From NCBI GenBank assembly GCA_032209605.1, contig JASFXZ010000028.1, forward strand, positions 9,298,981 to 9,362,980: DNA of 64,000 nt, given 5' to 3'. Position numbers and translations under genes: made by a program. Positions within the stretch are counted from its first letter, which is position 1, and each line of letters opens with the position of its first letter. Under the pieces are notes generated by a model. It made no database searches and was not told where the DNA came from. It saw only the letters and a program-made list of their open reading frames with translations. Positions 50,077-61,366 of the stretch are shown one piece after another. Source of the DNA: Mactromeris polynyma. Taxonomy: Eukaryota > Mollusca > Bivalvia > Venerida > Mactridae.

Positions 50077-50222
50077 GCATTCTTACTTCCGATTTTTCTT
50101 AAACTCGCTACCTAAGTTTGAAACGAAACCCTTTGGGCTTAGTCTCTAATCTCCTTGTTTTAAACTCAATTAGCTAAGTACATGTATTTGATCATCAAAT
50201 TATATTGCAGTAAATTCAATTA

Positions 50223-50357
50223 TAAGTAAGTACTTATATTGAGTAAGTTCTGGTATATAATACGTATTTATATGAAGTAAGCACTTATATTGAGCAAGTA
50301 CTAATATTGAGTAAGTACTAATATTGTGCAAGTACTAATATTGAGTAAGTACTAATA
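50223..50357 (+). repeat. 17-bp minisatellite
   Basis: Units of AAGTACTAATATTGAGT, with older diverged units at the left (AAGTACTTATATTGAGT). Confidence 0.85.
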
Positions 50358-50419
50358 TAGTAGAATAAAGGTAACATGGATATTTGCTCCAATGTCAAGG
50401 ATTGTGAATTTCGTCATTG

Positions 50420-50492
50420 AATCACGCTCAACGCGGATCTCGAACCCACGACGTTCGGATCAGGAGACAGGCGCGCAACCCATCGACAACTA
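50420..50492 (-). mobile_element. SINE head fragment (tRNA-like)
   Basis: GATCTCGAACCCACGACGTT is the complement of a B box followed by a tRNA-like arm, with a weak A-box side near 50480. Confidence 0.45.
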
Positions 50493-51087
50493 ATCCTCAA
50501 TAATGACACAATATTCAATAATACGTCGGTATTTCTGGACGCCATTATATCAAAGTTTGACGGTACTTGAAACGACACAAGAGATGATTATAATCAAGAC
50601 AATATTATTGTAACCGCTACATTAGTTCCTGTTCTAGATATTTGCGATACCTGAATAGTTGTAAATATCTTAAATTCTTGTACAACATCACAGCAGTGAA
50701 TTACTAGTCTTACGTATTGCTAGTAGAAAGAAGAAAAGCCGATTGCATATCGCCTGTCAATTGTATTCAGTTCCCATCTTTAAATGCTCAATTTCATGTT
50801 ATAAAATTAGCCTGGCTTCACAGAGCAAATTACGATAGTAAACACGAAATCAATAGCGGTAAACAGTGAAAATAATGAACTGGCACGAAAGTAGTGCATC
50901 GCGCATGCGTAAAACATAGTGTCATTTTAACAATGAAATGGAGCATTCTCGTGTAGTATTCTCTAAGGAAAGCGAAGCTATTTAGTTGACGGTATTATTG
51001 CGCAGTCGCAAGATCTAGACAGCTGAATTAAATCTGTACGGAGGAAAATTACAACTTTCCATATGAGGATAAATGTACGATCTAATA

Positions 51088-51265
51088 CAGTCGAACCTCG
51101 TTCATTCGAATTCATCTGGTCCGAATTTTTATTTCGGATAAAACATGGTTTCGAATAACCCATTTCAATTCGACGTGTTTGAAAAGATGCATCGGGACCT
51201 TATATTTATTTCGGATAATACCAAGTATTTGGATGAAAGGTTGTCGAATTAATGAGGTCCGGCTG
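51088..51265 (+). mobile_element. MITE family E, copy 2
   Basis: CAGTCGAACCTCGTTCATTC to the inverted end ATTAATGAGGTCCGGCTG, TA-flanked, 178 bp. The interior ATGGTTTCGAATAACCCATT matches copy 1. Confidence 0.85.
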
Positions 51266-52196
51266 TATATTTGTCCGTTAAGAATACATTAGAGTATCGT
51301 CAAAGGTTTCAACCGATATATTTCGCAGATTTCGGTATGACGTAGTAATTACGTCATCAACTGAATAACTGGATAATAACCGAAGTGCGTTCTCTATGAT
51401 TAGAAATACAAAAGCCTATACTGGTACCCACGTTATTATATACTCTGTGTTCATATACAATTTATACGCTAGTGTAAACACTAGACCGGGAACAATGAGT
51501 ACAAGTCAGAGTTAAAAGGGGCTTGATTGTGAACTATTTAAGAAGTTTCCAATGAATAATGGGTGAATCATACCGGTAAGTCCTTTGGTGAAACAGACGA
51601 AATATTCATGCCACTAAAAGTCAATGTCACACAGAGGCTTTTAAAAAAAGTCGTGAGAAACAATAAAGAATCATTTGTTTGGATGTCAGCGAAATAAATC
51701 TTACATATACAATGTCAAAATGTGGATATCACGCAGACGCTTTTAGCACCCAAGAACAATTACAGCATTTGATGCACTATGATTTCGAAGTGCGGCTGCT
51801 TTTGCTTTTATTATTCTGTCAAACAGGAAATAAACAGACGTTTTACGTCAAATAGCTCATATTAGCTTGGAAAGTGAAGATTTACAAACACCAAACGTGA
51901 CGATAAGATATTTTATTCAAGTACACGTGTACCCAAAATAGTCGGACGTAGATAAAGTTCCTACTTGTACCGTTACCGTGACGTACTTAGTGACATTTTG
52001 CCATGACCTGAGTTGACACTTTCCCATGCCTCCTCCTAACACTGATACGGTAAGTATCACGCTACACCGGTTCACTACGTATAAGGTTTGGAATTTAGTC
52101 GTTCAAATGAATGGAAACGTATTTTTCTTTTAACGTCTTGATTTAAGATTTATACTATGACAAATGGTCCGCAAATAAACAACTAAATAGAAACAT
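51266..52196. other. No gene seen
   Basis: Unassigned; short ORFs only. Confidence 0.4.
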
Positions 52197-52507
52197 CTAA
52201 AACAAGATCGATCTTGAAAAAAGATTGTCGGCTCAATTTGAAGCAAGCAAAAGTTGCAAGCTGACGGTTAAGAAGAAGTGGACTTCGGTAATGAAAATGG
52301 ATTTCGGTAAATCGTCCGAAATTCAGTGGTTTTCGGTAAGGTAACGTACACCTTATCGAAATGTTAACCAATCCGCGTTAAGGTAACACAATTTGTTCGA
52401 CTAAAGAGAAGTTGGTTTAGTGGTTAACGAAAGATTTGATTGGTTTAACACAACACTGATATGCAATTAGTAAAGCCATGTTAGTACGGCTGTGCCGAAA
52501 AAAGATA
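52197..52507 (+). repeat. Dispersed repeat family X, copy 2
   Basis: ATCTTGAAAAAAGATTGTCG to TGTTAGTACGGCTGTGCCG. Shares TTTTCGGTAAGGTAACGTAC and CAACACTGATATGCAA with copy 1. Confidence 0.78.
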
Positions 52508-52559
52508 ACAAGAGATGATCTTAAACACCGTCTCAAGTATCTATTAAAACGAAAATATA

Positions 52560-53095
52560 CACTTCAAAGTGATTTTATAACAATTTCGTAAGTGTAATTG
52601 GATTGGATTGGTAAACACTTTGAAATGAAACGAAAGCAACTAATCCCAACCTATTGCCATCAATATCCAAATATAATCAAATATAAAGACATGTTAAACA
52701 GCAACAATTATGAATTACTTAGAAGTACAAGTCTATTCATATCTTATATCACAAAATATTTTAATTGAAAAACTAAAACACCATCTACAATTATACACAC
52801 CTATTGTACTATCTCCAAGTTGTCAATGAAATTCCTACAACGTGACCCTCGATTTTCTCGTGATTTCATTGTAAATATTTAAATTCTCCCAACTTTCACG
52901 GATAAATAAACATCGCTGTCCCCTAAACACATGTAAATGTTCAGCCAACTATTTCTGTTTGTTTTTACATTGCTTACTCATAACTGAAATGTTTGATTAC
53001 CCATACATGTTATCTGTCTGTCATAACATTGTCTGTTGTTACAAATGTAACCATGGCCAAAATAAAGTATTTTGTATTGTATTGTATTGTATTGA
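52560..53095 (+). mobile_element. Probable 3' end of a non-LTR retrotransposon
   Basis: The segment ends CCATGGCCAAAATAAAGTAT followed by a (TATTG)n tail at 53071-53095, the usual form of a LINE 3' terminus after a poly(A) signal. Only non-coding or stop-ridden sequence precedes the tail. Confidence 0.45.
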
Positions 53096-54187
53096 TAAAT
53101 TGCATCCATGCTGAAACCGAGATTCTAGCATCTGAACACGTGGGTGAAAACGACACTTCTTAGTTACGCAATGCTCAAAGTTCGCGACATTTTCAATTTG
53201 CAATTTTGTACAGAATTAACACTACTGATATTTTATTGCAATTAGAATGGGTGACAATGCTATTAGGGAAATAAACGAGACATATTTATTTCATGACGCA
53301 AATCTTTGTATGTTTCTAGTAATAGCAAATATTTCATCTCATGAGAAACTTATCAAAGTATGCACGTCACTTACTGTTCGGAAATGTAACTAGATCTCTT
53401 GAGGAAAACTTACACATCTTTCAGAAAGTGTATCATTATTTAGTGACATTTTGCCATGACCTGATGTGTGGTTTTTAGAGGTAAGGGAAATAAGCGAGAA
53501 AAGTGAGCCAATGAAGAAAAAAGGTAGCTGTCTAAAAAACGCGTGAACGGTTCCCTAGCTACAAAATGGCGCGCGCCAAACAAGACTACATTGTTCCGCA
53601 TGGATGCCATTTTGTTTAGCAAAGCTAGCTCTGTCAGATCACGCTACCTATCTAAAGATAGGGCTATTTTTCTTACGTTTAAGAAACTGCACCGCTACTT
53701 TCCCTACGTAGCGCTAGGTAGACTTCTATGACTGCTTACTGCTGTTTCTATTTCTGTTTAAAAACAAACTTTAAATGTTGTATCTGTCGTGTTTTCTTGC
53801 AGTTGCCATGATTGTGTAAATGTTCTGGGAGAGAGCTTCAATAATGTTGTGATAACTTGTGCCTATCCCTTAGTAAAAACAAAAAATTGCAATAAACTAT
53901 GATTAAACAGAGAAATAGCAAAGAAAGTCAAAACTCCAAATACCGCATATCTACCCCGCCGTACAGTAACCGGTGTCCTCGTATATTCAATAAATTCACG
54001 AATATTGCATAAAACGTGAGAAGTAGAAGTGCGTGAAAAAACTCGCAATATTGAATATTTCATCAAGCCAAGAATTCTCGGAAAATTACTTTCTTACTAA
54101 TTGAGTTTTAAGCTAAATTACAGACTTCAAAATGGGTTGAAAACAAACTGGGTGAGGTATTTTTGTTCGCGTTTTTCGTTATTAAAG
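53096..54187. other. No gene seen
   Basis: Two overlapping short frames around 53440-53731 lie on opposite strands; neither is recognised. Confidence 0.4.
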
Positions 54188-54385
54188 TAATAGTATGCTC
54201 TTTTTTGTTCATTTGTTTACCTAAACAAACATGACAATGTATTTCCTATAGTTAAAACTACGCCTTCACAAAGAATGAACTCTTAATGTATCAATGCGTA
54301 TTTGTTAAAGAAAGATGTTTGTACATCATGAAATTAAAAACAAATTCTTATTATATTATTGAAGTCTGATATTAATTATTTCTTT
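54188..54385 (+). repeat. Dispersed repeat family Y, copy 2 (5' part)
   Basis: TATTTCCTATAGTTAAAACT and GAATGAACTCTTAATGTATC match 12680-12760 and 57090-57150; the later third is absent. Confidence 0.65.
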
Positions 54386-54502
54386 TAACACATCGGCTAA
54401 ATCACAGCATGAAGATTCATAAATATTCTTTTAAATGATGATGATTGTGCTGCTGATAATAATGGTGTATATATTAATGGTTTGTATTAGGACAACGACA
54501 TG

Positions 54503-54640
54503 TATGTTGTTGTTGTTGTGGCCGTCGCTGCTGCTGCTGTTATTGTTGGCGATGGCGATGACGACGATGATGATGTTAATGATGTCGTTGATAATGGAGT
54601 AGTAGTTGCTGTTTTTGTTGTTGTTGTTATTTTCTGCTGA
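54503..54640. repeat. Imperfect trinucleotide tract
   Basis: GTTGTTGTTGTG, GCTGCTGCTGCTG, GATGACGACGATGATGATG and GTTGTTGTTGTTATT runs. Confidence 0.8.
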
Positions 54641-55092
54641 TGCTCAAATTGGAGATGGTACAAAGGTACTGACTAATGTAATTACACGTACGTTCCGCTA
54701 ATCTAATTTCTCAAGCACACAATAATTAAGTAAAAAAAAGACAAAATGCGCAATAATTGGAAAAGAAAGGGAATACAAAAATCTTAATTTCAGCAGCGGC
54801 TATAGGCAATTTGAAATGAGAGTTTAGAATATTGTATTGGAATTCAATCCCGTAAACGTTCTATTGTTCTACGATTAAGATTGGTTGCACAGAAAAATAT
54901 CCAACCACGTGACTTAATTTGCCGTTCAGTCAATAAAAACAAAATGTCATTCACACCTTAATTAATGTGTTTAGTGAGAGACAGGCTCGCACACATTCAT
55001 GTTAGACAAGAGAGTTCCTCCGTCAGTACGCATCTGCTTGAATAAAATTTGTTTGAATTTTACGCCGCTTTCTCTGTATTGCAGTAATGTAC

Positions 55093-55200
55093 GGCGGACA
55101 GTTGAATTAGCCAGAGTCCTAGGTTATCAATCTGTACTCACTTGCCCGTCCGTCAACAGCTGACAACTTCCCGACAAGTGTCAGAGTTGGAGAAGAAATG
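55093..55200 (-). mobile_element. SINE body fragment
   Basis: GCGGACAGTTGAATTAGCCA...TATCAATCTGTACTCACTTG...CAACAGCTGACAACTTCC follows the order of the SINE body at 46432. Head missing; it abuts repeat X copy 3. Confidence 0.5.
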
Positions 55201-55204
55201 CTAA

Positions 55205-55493
55205 CAAGAAATATCTTGAAAAAAGATGGTCGGCGCAATTTGAAGGCTAAGATTTGTTAAAAAAAACCGAGATGATTGCTGGTCACTTCGGATCCAAAAT
55301 GGATTTAGGTAAATTCAACGAAATTCAATGGATTTCTGTAAGGTAACGTACCTTTTATCGAAAGGTTAACCAATCCGCGTCAAGGTTTCAAACGTTGTTC
55401 GGTTAAAGAGAAATTGCCTTGGTGGTTAACATAAAATGTGATTGGTTTACGCAACACTGATAAGCAAATAGAAAAACCATGTTAGTACGGCTT
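55205..55493 (+). repeat. Dispersed repeat family X, copy 3
   Basis: AAGAAATATCTTGAAAAAAG to CATGTTAGTACGGCTTC. It is immediately flanked by SINE body fragments on both sides. Confidence 0.78.
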
Positions 55494-55569
55494 CAGTATG
55501 CATCTACTTGAAAATAAAGTTTTACATTTTAAGCCGTTTTCTCTGAATTTCAGTTCTGAATGGTGGTGT

Positions 55570-55812
55570 TCTTGTGTTATCGATCAGTTATACCCTGACA
55601 ACGACTGAAAGCTTCCCTCACATGCATCAGATGGTGAACAAATGACGTCAGATGCAGAAACTTCAGTCAAATTGTCACGAAGAACATACGCCCCACCAGA
55701 AGTTCGAGCTCAATATTTGCATTCCATTGTTTCAAAAGTCGATTGTTAACAAATCGAACTCACGACCTTCGGATCAGGAGTCAGGCTCTTTACCCCTCGA
55801 CCACTACGCCTC
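55570..55812 (-). mobile_element. tRNA-derived SINE
   Basis: On the minus strand the head begins GAGGCGTAGTGGTCGAGGGG (A box) and contains GTGAGTTCGATTTG (weak B box). The body has a CATCTGATGCATG-type block seen in related copies. Confidence 0.65.
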
Positions 55813-56261
55813 ATAAGACACTACCATTACAAGAAAACACTTTAAAAACATCTAATCAATCGGTTCAATTCCTCTGCAGTCGTCACATACCATGCCAATG
55901 TCCGTGATAAATGATTCAACGAGAAAACAAGCACAATAAACTCCAAGAAGCAATTTCAGCGCAAATGCGGGACTTAGTTACAGATAATTGTAAAATAACA
56001 AAACTAGCGTCGAAAAACAGGCTGTCCGAAAACAAATTTGCCTAAGAAAATATGTCTCATCAGTCTTGAAAAACTGCTTCTCCAAAAGTACATTTCTTAA
56101 AGTATGTATCTGGTCCATATGAACTTATACTACTGGAACGAACTTCGTTCAGCGCTTTTAGTTGTTCTTTGGCAATTTTCGACAGTCGCATTGCCATAAT
56201 AAGAAAACTACTTTATAACAGAATTACAAGTAAGTGAATCGGTTAAAATATAGTTCAACAT

Positions 56262-56475
56262 CTGAACTTTTTTTCGGAAATGGCGCAAGAATAACAGGTA
56301 AATGAATCGGTTAAAAATAGTTCAACATCTGAGCGTAACCTGCATACCATACTCAATACTGGTAGTAATCTTAAATGTGCAATTAAATTCAATGGCTCAA
56401 CAGTGGACAATAATGATTCGTTCTTTCTGTGATTCCGCAAGTGTTTAATACAAAACCAGTGTTTAATACAGAACA
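56262..56475 (-). repeat. Dispersed repeat Z, copy 2 (inverted)
   Basis: GGCGCAAGAATAACAGGTAA, ATGAATCGGTTAAA and TAGTTCAACATCTGAGCGTA are the complement of 26290-26392. The first 30 bases are partly duplicated locally (56235-56265). Confidence 0.7.
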
Positions 56476-57030
56476 ACGTCAGTGCTTTCAGCGCTTTGAT
56501 TTTCTATTTCGCTACGAGACATCTTAATACAAACAATTGCAATGTGTCACTGATTCAAGAATATTTTTTATCATGTTTTGCATTAACAAAACTTGTTACA
56601 CCCCGCTTGTTAAACAAATGGACTTTTTAAAATTTAAATATATCACATACATTGGACAAACACAGAGGAATACATAATTAGAGTATCATTTGATCATGCA
56701 TATTTATTGATGTCATATAGTGATTTTTTTTTGATTTTTAGGTAAAACAAAATGAGCATAATATTACTTTAAGAAAAAGTGCCAAACATGCCAAAGACTT
56801 TTATGCTCAACATATGTATACCAGGAACTATTTGCGTTAGTATGAGCTGACAATTCACCATGGGGTGGCTTTGAGTTAAAATTTGCACAGAACAGAACAG
56901 AACAATACCTTCATTATACGTTTTCACAGACAGAAGAATGAGCAATTAGTATGAACAATAATTGTATCGCGTTTTAAGGTCACTTCCTTTCATTTCGTCA
57001 ATACATTACTCTGGCTGTTTAGATAACTTA
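56476..57030. other. No gene seen
   Basis: AT-rich, no recognised feature. Confidence 0.4.
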
Positions 57031-57400
57031 AAGATATATTATGCTCATTTTTTTGTTTATATTTTTACAGAAACAAACATGAAACATATATTTCCTATAG
57101 TTAAAACATCAATAAACATACATTAACAAAGAATGAAATCTTAATGTATTGATCCGTATTTGGTGAAAAAAGATGTTTGTACAACATAAAATTAAAAAAA
57201 AAAAGTTTTCTTAACAATCATGCTATTTGACAATTTTTGTCTGTTAATAATATGGTAAAAAAGATATGTTCAATCGGTTATACATTCCAATGGTTCTTAT
57301 TAGAGATGTTTTAGCCAATGCAACAACAATACTGGATGATGCCAATTCAAACATTTTATGTTCAGATGGAGCCAGATACATCATTAAAGTCAATTTCATT
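57031..57400 (+). repeat. Dispersed repeat family Y, copy 3 (fullest)
   Basis: Runs from AAGATATATTATGCTCATTT to TTATGTTCAGATGGAGCCAG in the order of copy 1. Confidence 0.72.
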
Positions 57401-57924
57401 TGAATATAGTGAATTTATGTCGCATGTAAACACTGTGACTTTATTTCTTGCTTGAAGTCGAAATTTATCAAATCTGACACCAATATGAAGTACTCATTCT
57501 GATAAGATATAAGATACGTTATCAAATATGCATAGTTTCCGAATATTGTAATTTAAAGCGCGCAAAATACGATTTTGTAGGAAATTCTATATTTTATTAA
57601 TCGGGCATAAAACATGTACATGTATACCACTTGTAAGTCTGATAATAACATGATATATGATGCCTTGTGCCCCTTACTTAAGCTATATTGGTTTTCTTAG
57701 ACGGTATATAATTGCATCCCGAAGCAAAGTCGTTTAAATAATTCAGTTTGTTATTAATGGAAGCCGTATTTTCGTACCTAATATGTTGGTACGAAATCCC
57801 CTGGGACGATTAGAAAATAACCAGACGGAATTTAATCCCGAATTCAGATTAATATTTGTCACGTGATATAATAAAAACCAATGAAATCCAAGATACTCTC
57901 ACCATTAAGATATTAGGAACAAGA

Positions 57925-58200
57925 TGACAATGATGGCACGTGTATCGCTCACCTGAGTACCAGAAAAATGTGACACTTGGTCGATACTTCATTTATATCA
58001 TTCTGGCATTGCTCTACGTGAAGTTAGGACAGAAAATCTTGCCTCTAAAGCGTCATAAAGAATATAACCAAAGCAATCAATATGTGGTCTTTTATTAGGA
58101 CTGGGTTAACAGTGTGACCTCTGTCGTGTCAATAGTCCAGTTGTTGACGGACGGACGGAAGGACGGATAGAAGACTACATAAAATGGACAAAGGGCGATT
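57925..58200 (+). repeat. Bivalve-type interspersed repeat (GCTCACCTGAG)
   Basis: TGATGGCACGTGTATCGCTC ACCTGAG at the left and TTGTTGACGGACGGACGG at the right. The pairing of these two motifs is typical of repeats I know from bivalve genomes. Confidence 0.5.
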
Positions 58201-58494
58201 ATGTTATTTCACCACGAGCACAAAATGTGTACAGATGAGCTAACTAGGGAGCTTAACTCCCATCAAACATTAAAGCCCTCCAAAATCAAAACCATTAAAA
58301 ATCCAATTAATTGCCATGAAAAATGTTGTGACAACCCTCGTTATGTATCAAAAGCCTTTAAAATGTATGTATTCATCTTTAATGTAATGTTTGCCTACGA
58401 TGGAAACGAGCAGACAAATTGTATAGCTTACGTCTTCTAACGATACAGATACAAAATAGAACCTACAAAGAAAAGTTGGTCGTATAAAGGTAAC

Positions 58495-58759
58495 AGTAAA
58501 GTGTTAATTTATTATAGTGTCACCACTACTTAAAGGGCCAGCCATTTATGACTTACGAGACACCCACTTTCTGAGCACATTTACTTTCTGAGTCCTATCA
58601 TTTAATACCAGGTACCAGGCAGGTAGGCGCACTGTAACCAATTATTGAACTAGCTGGCGGCTCACCAACCGGCCATATCAGAACGGACCCCAACCGGGAT
58701 TCGAACCATCGACCTCCCGCTCCCAAAGCGGATGCCTTAACCACTCCACCGAAGGAGCC
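58495..58759 (-). mobile_element. tRNA-derived SINE, copy 2 (complete head)
   Basis: On the minus strand the head is a near-complete tRNA fold: A box TGGAGTGGTTAAGG, anticodon arm CCGCTTTGGGAGCGG (TGG, Pro-like) and B box GGTTCGAATCCC. The body is shared with 27921-28167. Confidence 0.82.
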
Positions 58760-59542
58760 AGTATATCAATTTTACTCAGTCATCGAATTGCAAAAAAAAA
58801 CATTGTTTTGAAATAAAAAAAAATATTCAGACTTCAGAGTTTGGTCTAAATATAAACGCAAGCAAGTGCTGGTAGCTTAGTACGTCTACGTGACTTGTTA
58901 ACATATTCAATTTAGTTGGAGATTCATTTCTATAACACATGTTTTATCTTAGATCTTAATATCAAAGATATTTTACAATACAATGGAATGCGTGCGGAGT
59001 AATTTGATTACAATTATTGATGGGGAAAACATATGTAATATTTACTGTTGTTTAACTCGAAGGAATTCCTCGTAAGTTGTTGCCAACTATTCAAAAATGA
59101 CATTTTTCTAGCGCATACAATTTGCGTTCAGAATGTTCACTGAATGTGAATGTTGGATGCAAGTTTACTGCCAGTATGTTGTAAAAACTATCAGTTCTTC
59201 CAAGAAATATATTCTAAATTCAACGCTCAGAATGTGTTTCGACTCATGAATAATTAAGTATTTCAATTCAGAAATAACGTGTCCTGTTTTTCCCCCAAAT
59301 CATTTCAATCAAAGCGATGTTATAAGTTCTTACAGTGAATTTATATAGCAAAGGAAGACAACTTATCCTACAAATGAAAGGCTGCGTGAGTTAACGCCCT
59401 TGCCTATATAATATCGTGTGTATGCTAAATCCTTTGCGTTTCAAATATTTACATATAAATCCCTTATTTTGTTGTAGTAAAATTATTGTATCACGTCACG
59501 AATACGTAAGTCATTAAAGTAAAAAATACAATTTAACATATA

Positions 59543-59714
59543 CAGTTAAACCCCAGTTGAAGACCACCTCTATAGTAAGACCACATTGAGAACTCACTTT
59601 CATAGTCCATGTTCACAGTTTTGCTCTTTATTCAGCCTCAATATTAAGACCACCACAATAAGAAGACTAGTTTTCAAGGGTCCCTATGGTGGTCTCATTA
59701 TTGAGGTGTTATTG
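59543..59714 (-). mobile_element. MITE family A, copy 13
   Basis: CAGTTAAACCCCAGTTGAAG to GAGGTGTTATTG, TA-flanked. The interior TTGCTCTTTATTCAGCCTCA marks reverse orientation. Confidence 0.8.
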
Positions 59715-59778
59715 TATTATTGAAGCATTTCATAACCACGGGGTCAAGTAAAAAGTAAAGTAAGTAGGATAGGAAGAT

Positions 59779-59935
59779 TGTCTGTTAGTAATATGGTAAA
59801 AAATATTTTCAATCAGTTATACATTGCAATGGTTCTTATTAGAGATGTTTTAGCCATTGTAACAACAATACTGGATGAAGCCAATTCAACCAGTTTATGT
59901 TCAGATGAGCCAGAAACATCTTTAAGGTATTTTAT
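59779..59935 (+). repeat. Dispersed repeat family Y, copy 4 (3' part)
   Basis: GTCTGTTAGTAATATGG to TCAGATGAGCCAGAAACATC. In this copy the frame is open and runs on to 60173 (131 codons from 59778), with no recognised domain and no ATG at 59778. Confidence 0.65.
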
Positions 59936-60656
59936 TGACACTGGTACAACATTTGTAGATCTGCGACAATGGCATTTTGTATACATTGCTTTAACGATTA
60001 TTCGGAACAAAAAACACACAAAATACAAAACGCCGTCGGACAAAACTTTCCTGGTGAAATTAATATCATGTTCGCTAGAAAATAAATGTCAAACACATTC
60101 AAGGACTTCCGTCACATTAAATGGATTAGATGCCTGTACCCGTTTAATCTTACCATACTTTTGTCAAAATTAACAAATAGTTTTCTCGGAAGAACAAAAT
60201 AATGAATGAAAACTGTAATTCCTTATTAGGAATTCACTGAACACGTTGCCAATAGGGAAAACATTTCTTACGGCGTTTTTCATTCACAAACGTTCCGTCG
60301 TTTAATCCCGTTGCGCGATAATTATTCTATTAATTCGCCCGTTTCGAGTTTTATCGATAACAAATAATCGCCAAGAGACTTTCAAAGACAAAATTCTGAG
60401 AAAACAATTCGTGATTATTCAACTGTCTAAGGTCAAGGTCGTTCCATTCATTCTCCGTATAATGATGTCAAAAGGAAAGCCGATACTAGCATTCGCAGGG
60501 AAACAGAGATTATAAATCTGCAAAAAGATATACTGGGTTGCACACAGGCAGAATATCTAAATGAATGGGTTGTCTTTAATGGTTATACACGTAAGCTATC
60601 TCAGTTGCAAAGATTTTTTATTTCGCGTAAAAATTCTTATGTCCACGTGGGTATTA

Positions 60657-60879
60657 CAGTAAAATCTCAATAATAGGACCACCTTTGGGACCTTTGAAAA
60701 TTGGTATTAATAATGAGGTTGAATAGAGAGCAAAACAGTGAAAATGGTCTTGCAATTTGTGTTCTTAATTTTGAGGTGGTCTTATTATTGAGGGGGTATT
60801 TAAGTGAGAAAACAATACATTTTCATGCTCAATAGTTTTCAAGGGTCCCAATGGTGGTCTTATTATCGAGGTTTTACTG
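60657..60879 (+). mobile_element. MITE family A, copy 14 (both ends of the same type)
   Basis: Starts CAGTAAAATCTCAATAATAG and ends GAGGTTTTACTG with TA. The last 60 bp (TTTTCAAGGGTCCCAATGGT and on) are the inverted 5' end of the family rather than its normal 3' end, so the copy is a fold-back chimera. Confidence 0.8.
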
Positions 60880-60997
60880 TATTTTATTCCTGTATGTTCG
60901 CCTCCATAGTACCACAGACTATTTACAAGTTACCTAGTTTGGGGCTCCCTCCACTGCAATAATATAACACCAATATAGGTACAAAATACCGTAGGTA

Positions 60998-61058
60998 AGA
61001 GTAAGGGACTCGGGGTCAGCGATCTTAACCACTAGATTACGGTGGGACCTTGGCAATT
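60998..61058 (-). mobile_element. SINE head fragment
   Basis: On the minus strand CCACCGTAATCTAGTGGTTA AGATCGC resembles a tRNA acceptor side and A box. The LTR at 61069 appears inserted just beside it. Confidence 0.4.
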
Positions 61059-61068
61059 TCGAGGGGTT

Positions 61069-61268
61069 TGTTATGTCCTATCATATATATCTATCATTGT
61101 ATGCTTTACATATACATGTATGTGAGACCATCATTCTATTAGTGTTGATTCTATACATATATACAGATATACACTCTGTACAGTACTTCCGGAATAAAGC
61201 AGCCATTACCATTCTATGTGTTTTCTTATAGTTATTAAATCCATAAAGTATAAACAAGAGACACATCA
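61069..61268 (+). repeat. 5' LTR of the retrotransposon
   Basis: Begins TGTTATGTCC and ends CA two bases before the primer site, 200 bp. It contains AATAAA at about 61193. The 3' LTR is outside the window, so the edges rest on the TG...CA rule and the primer site. Confidence 0.75.
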
Positions 61269-61270
61269 TC

Positions 61271-61283
61271 TGGCGACGAGGAT
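61271..61283 (+). promoter_or_regulatory. Primer-binding site (tRNA-Ser, GCU type)
   Basis: TGGCGACGAGGAT is the complement of the 3' end ATCCTCGTCG-CCA of eukaryotic tRNA-Ser(GCU), recalled from known tRNA sequences. Its place two bases after the LTR is as expected for minus-strand DNA priming. Confidence 0.8.
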
Positions 61284-61366
61284 ATTTAAAACAATACAAA
61301 CCCGCGTTGGATTATTATTTGTGATTTGTTAAATTGATGGATTACGACGTTTAACAACCAAACATC

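Noticed and set aside
58680..58759. Possible functional tRNA-Pro gene on the minus strand
   Set aside because: The tRNA-like fold is followed by a body shared with 27921-28167, so it is a SINE head.
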